Source: Baffinella frigidus (Eukaryota > Cryptophyceae > Cryptomonadales > Baffinellaceae). From it: a stretch of DNA of 38,872 nt. Within the stretch, counting starts at the first letter, position 1; every line of letters starts with the position of its first letter. Shown in pieces: positions 6,808-13,591 of the stretch. Location of the stretch: assembly GCA_026770585.1 (NCBI GenBank), contig MU647545.1, positions 58,590-97,461 of the forward strand, given 5' to 3'. The notes below the pieces were generated by a model. That model was not told where the DNA came from. It searched no databases and saw nothing but the letters and a program-made list of their open reading frames with translations. The translations under genes were made by a program, and so were the position numbers.

Positions 6808-8368
6808 CTACGACATCGTCGTAACAACACCCCCAACGACAGTGGCTGCCAGCGCCAAGGCTTCTACTTCCGCCATCGAAGGTGCGCCCTCGGTCACCTT
6901 CACCAGAATGTTGCCACGGAATTCCAAGCGATAGGGTATGAGACCCCCGTCCCGCGTCTTAGCCCAGCGGTGTTTCACGGGGGTCGTGTCGTACGGATCC
7001 GGGTTGATCACGTGCCAGTCGTCTTCAGGCTTGGCCATGATGCCGATGCTGTCGAAGACCGTCCGCCAGATACCAGCGACGAGAGCCTTCTGCTTCGTGT
7101 TGAGGGTTTTCTTGTCGAAGATAGTCCACCAGTCCCCACCTTCACGAGCGGCGTCCATGTCCTCCAACTCCATCCGCGGGAACATCTTATCCCCGAAAGT
7201 GTCGTCCCGCACCGAAACTATTGCTTCCGCGTAGTTGAGAATGAGCTCCTCGGTGTAGCCGAGAACCAGGCCAACGTTTTCCTTGGAATCGACGAGGAGA
7301 CGCTCCGCCACTTCGAGGTTTTCCATCCCCATGTCCTCGACCCTGATCTTCTGGATCTGATGTGGGGTTTAGGGTTTAGGGTTTAGGGTTGAGGGTGTGG
7401 GGTTTAGAGTTTAGGGTTTAGGGTTGAGGGTGTGGGTTTGGGGTTCGGTCCACCTCGCATTGGTAGACCCGCAACACTCCTCTGAGCTTGTAGAGAATGC
7501 CCTCCCCGGTGAGCTTCATGGGACGTCCGGTTTCGAGGTTCTCCCCCACGAAGTCCTTGAGGCGGAGGGGGTAGATCATCTTGTCGTCGCCGAGTCCCAG
7601 CAAGCGCAGAAGCTCCTTGGTCTGGTGGCTCCTGTACTTGAGGCAACTGTTGCAAAAGAGGCTCTTGATGTTGCAGACGTCGGGGTCGTAGATGTTGGCC
7701 TCGAACAGGAGGTGCTCTACCACGAGCTGTAGCGAGAGCCTCTTGGTCGTCATGGTCTTTGAGTGGATCCGGAACGCCCTGACACCGCAGCGCGCAACGT
7801 CTTCATCTGACGGAGTGTTGTCGATGTTCTCATAGACTCCGGGCATTGACTCTGTCGGCATACGCAGAGCCGCCCACGGCTCGACCAACCTCCCCGTCCT
7901 TCGGTACTCGACGAGCATGCCCCATTGAAGGATCTCGCGTTCGCATAGGCGCAGCGGACCGTCCCTGTGCTCTACGTCCCGTATGATGTTGTCTAGCACG
8001 TCGCAACGCTGCATCTTGAGCGTGTGAAGGTGCCGCAGGTTGACAACGTAGCTTCCTTTGACGCGGAGTCCTGACTGGAAGTCGGAGTGTCGCGTTATGG
8101 AGTTCAGCAGCACCGCGAAAGTGGTACCGTTGTATCTCGAGACGTTCCCCGATGTGTCTACCATGGGCTTGGGGAGATGCAGCACGTCAAAGAGTTTCGC
8201 CTCGAGCTTCACCCGTCGCATCGAGAGCACGACCATGTCCTCGTTGGTTGCCATCCACCGCATCGTCTTTGAGACAGCGGAAAGTCTCTGCAGCACCCTC
8301 AAGGAGCGGAACTCTCCAACGACGAGACTCATCGCGTCTCCCGCATCCTCGACGAAACTCATGAACAT
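6808..8368 (-). CDS. Two-exon gene, F-box-like/CxxC protein, function unknown
   Basis: Exon 1 runs 8368-7454 and exon 2 runs 7356-6808, joined across a 97-bp intron at 7453-7357. Donor GAG|GTGGAC and acceptor ACATCAG|ATC both lie between codons, so ...VYQCE continues as IQKIRVEDMG.... The product is about 487 residues. The frame upstream extends to a GTG at 8413 but has no ATG there; the first ATG is 8368 (MFMSFVEDAG). The N-terminus has an F-box-like helical pattern (FRSLRVLQRLSAVSKTMRWM), and a CNSC pair lies near residue 235. There is no membrane span. It is divergent with the 9006 gene and in the GC-rich GTAGTAAA promoter class. Splicing is inferred from frames and splice sites; an additional 5' exon is possible. 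Confidence 0.75.
7357..7453 (-). other. Spliceosomal intron made of telomere-like repeats (97 bp)
   Basis: On the minus strand this runs GTGGACCGAACCCC, then degenerate CCCTAAA/CCCTCAA/CTCTAAA repeats, then CCCCACATCAG. It is a phase 0 intron. Removing it joins two open frames that both look coding; retaining it ends translation after about 12 codons. Confidence 0.8.
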
Positions 8369-8469
8369 CGCCACCACTGGCGCGTTCTGCTGGTAATTCT
8401 GCTGATCCGCCACCTCCGCAGGGGTATTTTTCCACCCCGCAGTAAAGGAGAATTTTGACTAGACCCCGT

Positions 8470-8538
8470 GTAGTAAAATAGAATTTTACTACGTAATAAA
8501 ATAGAATTTTACTACGTAGTAAAATAGAATTTTACTAC
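8470..8538. repeat. Three tandem 23-bp inverted repeats
   Basis: The units at 8470-8492, 8493-8515 and 8516-8538 each have 10-bp arms GTAGTAAAAT and ATTTTACTAC around AGA. The middle unit has one change in the left arm (GTAATAAAAT). The arms contain the core motif seen at other promoters of the window. Confidence 0.9.
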
Positions 8539-8631
8539 ACATATTCTCGATACCGGGTTACTACAGAAATAACTTTCTTTTTACTACTGATATCACACCA
8601 GGTGTAACCAGTGTTGGGGGCCGGTGTGTCT

Positions 8632-8816
8632 ATCTACTGTAAAATTGATGACATGTGGGTCACGACACGTCGTAAGATCACAGCTCAATGAATAGATGGA
8701 CCGGAGACGTTCATCATGACCCCTTCTACTGTGAAATTTGAGACCTGTGGAACACGACACGTCGTAAGATCACAGCTCAATGAATAGATGGACCGGAGAC
8801 GTTCATCATGACCCCT
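8632..8816. repeat. Two 92-bp direct repeats
   Basis: Copies begin tctactgt at 8632 and 8724. The first 30 bp differ at several sites, while the remaining 60 or so bp, from cacgacacgtcgtaagatca to catgacccct, are identical. The unit holds a short palindrome, acgacacgtcgt. Confidence 0.9.
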
Positions 8817-8862
8817 ACAAATGCGTACGTATCTATTTATGGCAAGGGAAAGATCCGTTACC

Positions 8863-8916
8863 CTCGTGACTTATTTGTTTCCCTTGTGACTTATTTGTTA
8901 ACCTCGTGACTTATTT
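8863..8916. repeat. Three 20-bp A/T-rich units
   Basis: The sequence c(t/c)cgtgacttatttg recurs three times at a spacing of 20 bp, 90-140 nt before the ATG of the rightward gene at 9006. Confidence 0.8.
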
Positions 8917-9005
8917 TACACCTGAGTCTGTCCCTGTAGTAAATCCGATTTCTTGAAAAAAATCCCTGATCGGCCGAGGATCGTCAGAGGATTTACACAG
9001 TTGTG

Positions 9006-10092
9006 ATGGCATGGCCAGCGGCTTGCGCAATGGGACTCATCCCTGCGTGGATGGATTCGACCTGCGGCGACTTTCCGCCGATCAGCGACTGGGAGAGCGT
9101 CGATTCGCCCACCGCCGGTTCCGCTTCGCCCACCGCCGGTTCCGCTTCGCCCACCGCCGGTGCCGCTTCGCCCACCACCGGTTCCGCTTTGCCCGTCGGT
9201 CTGTTGTATTGGGACCCCGCCCAAGGGCGTGATGATGATACCAATGGCGGCGGCGCTCCTTCGTCCACCAGTGACGTCACTGAGCATATGAACTTGTTCA
9301 AGAGCGGTTTTGACGCCGCCAACGCTGCCAAGGCGTCGGTCCCGAAGGGGACCATTGCGGGGCAGTGGGCCCGCCACCAGTCGGACATGGCCAACCGCAA
9401 GTACAACCGGGAGATCGCGATCTTGCCGGGACCCGAAGCCAGCTCCGACAGATATGCGGTCTGCGACTTCAACATGGCGGGAGTCACTTCTGCTTGGGAT
9501 GGTGTCGAGGACTTCCCTCTGAGGAACTTCAGCTGCATCCCTATCGCTGATCGGACGCATGGCATCGTCCAGCACCATCTGCGCATCGCCGTCACATCTC
9601 TCCGTTCCGCCAACCCACAGTTCATCTCTTCAATCCAGCCATCCAGCCACATCTTTCTCGCGGCCATCCGGGCAGGCGGTGGTGATTTCAAGATCTTCCA
9701 CACTAGCATGCAGATGTACACGCAGCACTACATGCAAATGGTTCCCGATATCAACGAAAGGTGGCTCGTGATGCAAGGGGATTGGTATGTATTTCATCCC
9801 TAAACCCCAACCCCTAAACCCCGACCCCTAAACACCAACCCCTAAACACGAACCCCTAAACCCTAAACCTCAAACCAGGTCTTTCTACTCCGAATCCGAC
9901 AGCACCAACCCCCGCGTAGCGACCATCGAAGGGTACCACCTGTACATCGCCTACGTCCTGGTGTTCCTGCAAGCGTTCAAGGACGTCACTACGAACCCGG
10001 TCGGGTGGGGGGTGGTTGCCTGTGACACCGTACGGGCGAACTTAGTGTCGTTGGTGGGCACCGCCGGCGTGGAAGCGCTCATGCTGTTGTGA
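9006..10092 (+). CDS. Two-exon gene of unknown function with Ser/Pro/Thr repeats
   Basis: Exon 1 runs 9006-9784 and exon 2 runs 9879-10092, joined across a 94-bp intron at 9785-9878. Donor TG|GTATGT and acceptor AAACCAG|GTC are in phase 2, so TG plus G makes the Trp of MQGDWSFYSE. The product is 330 residues. The frame could begin at a GTG at 9003, but ATG 9006 is the natural start. Residues 34-62 hold four copies of a 7-residue SPTAGSA repeat (21 bp in DNA). The rest is a globular alpha/beta domain with no recognised motif; exon 2 supplies a long helical C-terminus (YHLYIAYVLVFLQAF). There is no signal peptide. It is divergent with the 8368 gene. Splice evidence is strong; function is unknown. 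Confidence 0.75.
9785..9878 (+). other. Spliceosomal intron made of telomere-like repeats (94 bp)
   Basis: It starts GTATGTATTTCATCCC, continues with CCCTAAACCCCAA/CCCTAAACACCAA-type units and ends CCTCAAACCAG. It is a phase 2 intron. Without splicing, translation would stop at TAA 12 nt after the donor. Confidence 0.85.
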
Positions 10093-10121
10093 GACCGCCG
10101 GCGTAGAAGCGCTCATGTTGT
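10058..10121 (+). repeat. 28-bp direct repeat spanning the stop codon
   Basis: ccgccggcgt(g/a)gaagcgctcatg(c/t)tgtt occurs at about 10058-10085 and 10094-10121. The first copy encodes the C-terminal residues AGVEALML and the second lies just after the TGA. Confidence 0.8.
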
Positions 10122-10137
10122 TTATTGGGTAGATCTC

Positions 10138-10143
10138 AATAAA
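10138..10143 (+). other. Polyadenylation signal AATAAA
   Basis: AATAAA lies 46 nt after the stop of the 9006 gene, with a T/G-rich stretch (gtgtgtgtgtgatttggtc) about 20 nt further on. This is the usual arrangement of a eukaryotic 3' end. Confidence 0.5.
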
Positions 10144-10235
10144 ACCAAGTAGAAAAAAATCGTGTGTGTGTGTGATTTGGTCGCTACGCATAGTTTGCGA
10201 TAGATAGTACTGGCGCGTGTGGTTGGTATGTGTTT

Positions 10236-11150
10236 ATGACGGCGGGGGTCCGGGGACGCATTCGAGATAAGGAATCATTTGTGCGCAACGCCTCTGATAT
10301 CACATGCTCGCCAATGTCGGTTCGTACACCTAAAACTCGTATGGCCCCATCCATGGCCGTTCTGGTATTCGCGCTCGTATGTATCATCGTGTTTGGTGGG
10401 TACAGCCTTATGGTTTCAATGCATGACGTCAAGTGGGTGTCTATGTTGAAATCAGTGTCTGCACTGAAATCATCAGAATCTACGATCAAACCGTGGGAAT
10501 TCCAACCACTTGAGGTTGTAATGCGGACTCGGATTGGGATACCAGCATCGAACAGAGAACACCGCACCTCATTGGCAGTTGTAGTTGTTATGTACGACCG
10601 TGCAATACCATCTGAAACAATGCGCCAGATCCGTGATCTAATCCTATACGTTGCACCCCGTACAGACCTCCACATTTACACCGGTGTCCATCTAGAAGAG
10701 TATGGGCGAGACTTGTATCGTGCCCTTCACAATGTTACTGTACCACAAAGTGTCTCCGTTGAATTAACAGCGGTGTACACACCTCACCGGATGACGCAGC
10801 AGACCCGTGCGTTTCGGGTGGCGACGTTAGCACTATCTGAACTGGTCCTGCATAACCCCCTGGGTAAGACAGTGCCAGTCAAGAATGCGTTCTTGTTGGT
10901 GATACATTTTTCATGTGTGATAACATATCGATATGACATATCGACACTGGAGAAACATGGGCGGGGGTTCTTGTTGCTCCGTACTCCATTCACTGAACAT
11001 GAACTCTATGGCCAGATCACTACACATGACATTGGAATCGCATCCGGATCACTGCTAGCACGCAATTATAATCCAAGGGTTGCTACACGTGTACCGTTTC
11101 ACTGTAGTGGAACTGTGATGCATGCATTACACACACGGCATGTTGTGTAG
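10236..11150 (+). CDS. Type II single-span membrane protein, unassigned
   Basis: Product of 304 residues from ATG 10236; the open frame extends only to a GTG six bases upstream. A basic N-terminal segment of about 35 residues precedes one span (SMAVLVFALVCIIVFGGYSL), after which some 240 residues would be lumenal or outside. That domain alternates hydrophobic strands and helices (HRTSLAVVVVMYDRAI, NAFLLVIHFSCVITYRYD) and ends in a Cys (PFHCSGTV). The layout resembles type II Golgi enzymes, such as glycosyltransferases, but no DXD or other catalytic motif is evident, so no function is assigned. A later start (MSVRTPKTRM, near 10315) is possible. Confidence 0.7.
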   Translation: MTAGVRGRIRDKESFVRNASDITCSPMSVRTPKTRMAPSMAVLVFALVCIIVFGGYSLMVSMHDVKWVSMLKSVSALKSSESTIKPWEFQPLEVVMRTRIGIPASNREHRTSLAVVVVMYDRAIPSETMRQIRDLILYVAPRTDLHIYTGVHLEEYGRDLYRALHNVTVPQSVSVELTAVYTPHRMTQQTRAFRVATLALSELVLHNPLGKTVPVKNAFLLVIHFSCVITYRYDISTLEKHGRGFLLLRTPFTEHELYGQITTHDIGIASGSLLARNYNPRVATRVPFHCSGTVMHALHTRHVV

Positions 11151-11239
11151 TGATCTTATAGAAGAGCGAGTGTGTTGCAAAGAGCCGTGTATACACTAGA
11201 TGGGTACATAAAGGTGGCACGCCATGGTTACATCCATCG

Positions 11240-12986
11240 ATGCCCCTGCTGCCGACTCTGTTGAGAGCTGGTGTGTTGTGTCTGACATCAATGGTCCCAG
11301 AGAATTCTCCACTTGACAGTGTAGTGTTCTGCGCTTCTTTGCAGATCCTGCTTGGTGTGGTTTATGTTGGGCTATTTTATATTACATCAGCCATGGTGCG
11401 TGTGTTGACGAGTCGGGGTGCGCTGGTAGACCCTATGGAAGATGTCATAGACTTTACTTCAGATGAAGTGAGTGACTTGGAGGATGACCCGGTTCATACA
11501 TCACCACCGCGGTCGACAGGAAAACAAAACAACCCCAAACTTGATGACGTTGGGGGGCATGGCACAGCGTTGATCGTGCGCGTAGGCCGCGGGGTTGGGA
11601 GACGTGTGCATCAAATAGTCTCTCGTGTGGCAGGTGATGGTATACAGAAACCCCATCGTAGATATACAGATTGTGATGATCACTCACCTGCTCAGCGTGG
11701 TTCCGTGCAAGACCACTCGTCTGATTCGTCTGATGCAAGTGAACAATTTGACGCAGCAGCGGCTGGATCGAAACGGCAACCAAAACATCAGAACAAGAAG
11801 AGGGTGGCAGTGACACCTTCTCATGTGGCTTATGCTGTACCTCACACCGGACATATTGATTCAATTGATGGTGCTGATGATTCTTTACGTGATGAAATGT
11901 CTATTGAGAATGATTATGTGGTACAGAATAGAACGCCTGGTCATGTCTTCTATCCGCGCGCTTCGTCTCACGTTGGACCAATACAGGAGTGTGACCAAGA
12001 TCTTTCACGGGATCACATTTATACAGATGTCTATGGATTGGGATTCTCTGCCTTTGTGCTTGCCTACACAATTGACTGTGAGATAACCCCTAAACCCCAA
12101 ACCCTAAACCCTAAACCCCAAACCCTAAACCCTAAACCCCAAACCCTAAACCCCAAACCCTAAACCAGGTGCAAGTATGCAACCCACGATATTCCTTTTG
12201 ATCGGATTGACCATTTTGGGGGCCGGGGATGTGTCCTTGCTCGCGACCGATTTGCAGGATAATGTTCTCCCACATGCGAAGCTATTCACACGCGCACTCA
12301 CTGTTTTCTCTTTCATTCTTATTGTATCTGCACAAGTGTGTATGATTGTTGGTATCGTGCGCGTGCCAGTGTATCACGCAGATGCACGAGATGGTGGAAT
12401 TACCTCGATCCCTGCTCCAGAGACTATACTCGAACATTTACTCGCACGGGTACTTCCATTGTTCGCCCCAGTCTCACTCTACCTGGTGAGTAGACGGGAC
12501 AGGGTGGAAGATATCGCCAGGACATTGCGGCGTGCGATGCCGACGACTGTGTTAATGGCGATTTGGTTTTTAACCTGTTTCGGTGCTATGAGTGACAACA
12601 TACGAAGTGCGGTTGGAGCACTGTCTCTCAACGCGACCGTGCTCGAGTTATCTGAGACAGATGTGTCTGTTAACATGCATCTACCACTTCTCATAATGTC
12701 TCCACTCATCAAGATCCCCGCGCTATTGGCAGTGGTGAGTTGCTGTCTTACTCGAAAAACACTGGATGTGGTGAGTGCGATATGTGTGGTGTTTTACTCC
12801 AAACAGTTGCATGTCGTCCGTGACTTAGAGATGTTGAAGATGCTCAGTATCGCTCTTATATTTGCAACAGTTGCATGGCTCTGCTGTACGCTGCGCTACT
12901 GTACCAACGTGGTCAATTATGTGGGAGGTATATTCGAGAGGCACAATGGGAAGAATCAAGGTTCGTCGTTCATTTACAGTGTTTAA
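11240..12986 (+). CDS. Two-exon polytopic membrane protein with a large polar loop
   Basis: Exon 1 runs 11240-12077 and exon 2 runs 12169-12986, joined across a 91-bp intron. Donor ACT|GTGAGA and acceptor AAACCAG|GTG are in phase 1, so T plus GT restores the Cys codon in YTIDCASMQP. The product is 551 residues. Topology: one N-terminal span (SLQILLGVVYVGLFYITSAM), about 200 polar residues rich in Asp, Ser and basic patches, then a hydrophobic block running from exon 1 into exon 2 and about five further spans (for example VFSFILIVSAQVCMIVGIV and TVLMAIWFLTCFGAM). Splicing joins the two halves of one membrane region, which supports the model. Family not recognised. Confidence 0.8.
12078..12168 (+). 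other. Spliceosomal intron made of telomere-like repeats (91 bp)
   Basis: It starts GTGAGATAACCCC, is followed by almost perfect alternating CCCTAAA and CCCCAAA units, and ends CCCTAAACCAG. It is a phase 1 intron. It happens to be open in the exon 1 frame (repeating TPKPQTLNPKPQ), so the unspliced frame only stops near the acceptor. Confidence 0.85.
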
Positions 12987-13017
12987 TTACAGTAACCCTG
13001 CTTGCTGTGTCTAAAAT

Positions 13018-13470
13018 TTAAGACCTCACCACTACACCCTTCTTCTGGGGTGTAGGTTCGTGACCAACACGTGTGTGTAACCACACCCGACCTAGAGCCA
13101 GTACAGTCAGCACTACGATAACATCAGCAAAGAGCTGCCTGGTCGCCGTCGAGCCTGGGACGGACTCTGTTGCTTCGGTTGCGGGGTTATACATAATAGT
13201 GGCCCATGGTTCCCCACCGCTATCGTCGTTCGCAAGGAGTCCAAGGGCAGCGAACATGATGATGCGTTGAATGAGTCCATCGTTTGCATTCCTAACATCC
13301 ATCTCTGACTTGATCCCGAAATTAGTTTCAACTGCGTGTTCGAGTACCTTTGTGATAGTGCATGGTGAGATGCTCTTTACAAAGGATTTGTCCATGACCG
13401 GGAACACTTCACGAAATGCGATCTGTGATGCAGTTAGGTTGAACCCTGTAACACACGTCGGTTTGTCCAT
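13018..13470 (-). CDS. Tail-anchored membrane protein, 150 residues
   Basis: Start at ATG 13470 (MDKPTCVTGF); the frame can be extended only to a GTG two codons upstream. Residues 1-115 are soluble and helical. One C-terminal span (LFADVIVVLTVLALGRVW) is followed by a short basic tail (HTRVGHEPTPQKKGVVVRS). The N-out or N-in orientation is not decided; the lack of a signal peptide favours a tail-anchored form. It is divergent from the 891-residue gene: the intervening 120 bp holds TATATTTAC-like and TATTTAAA boxes facing both ways. Confidence 0.7.
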   Translation of the reverse strand: MDKPTCVTGFNLTASQIAFREVFPVMDKSFVKSISPCTITKVLEHAVETNFGIKSEMDVRNANDGLIQRIIMFAALGLLANDDSGGEPWATIMYNPATEATESVPGSTATRQLFADVIVVLTVLALGRVWLHTRVGHEPTPQKKGVVVRS

Positions 13471-13551
13471 GGTCACTCTTTGTCTGGTGTCTCACGTACT
13501 CTGTAAATATAATACCACCTGGATACACAAACACTGTACGTCACTTATCTG

Positions 13552-13558
13552 TATTTAA
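13552..13558 (+). promoter_or_regulatory. TATTTAA box of the 891-residue protein gene
   Basis: gTATTTAAAcc lies 34-40 nt before the ATG at 13592; a second A/T-rich run (cttatattttatcc) is closer to the start. Confidence 0.65.
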
Positions 13559-13591
13559 ACCTACGATCGGTCTTATATTTTATCCGTCTAA

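Larger units (their letters stand above)
8414..9005. promoter_or_regulatory. Divergent promoter region with hairpin, direct and AT-rich repeats
   Basis: This gene-free 590-bp stretch lies between two divergent genes. From left to right it has GTAGTAAA cores including three tandem 23-bp inverted repeats (8470-8538), further TTTACTAC/TTACTAC cores near 8565-8587, two 92-bp direct repeats (8632-8816), and three 20-bp units containing tgacttatttg (about 8863-8916). A last GTAGTAAA lies near 8936. It is the most repeat-dense control region in the window and could also serve as an origin; no function is proved. Confidence 0.6.

Noticed and set aside
7360-7440. Internal CCCTAAA repeats as a true telomere or a chromosome-end fusion
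   Set aside because: The repeats are short (about 80 bp), end in good splice sites, and removing them joins coding frames; the same holds at 9785 and 12078.
8632-8816. CRISPR-like array
   Set aside because: There are only two long direct repeats without spacers, in a eukaryote-type promoter region.
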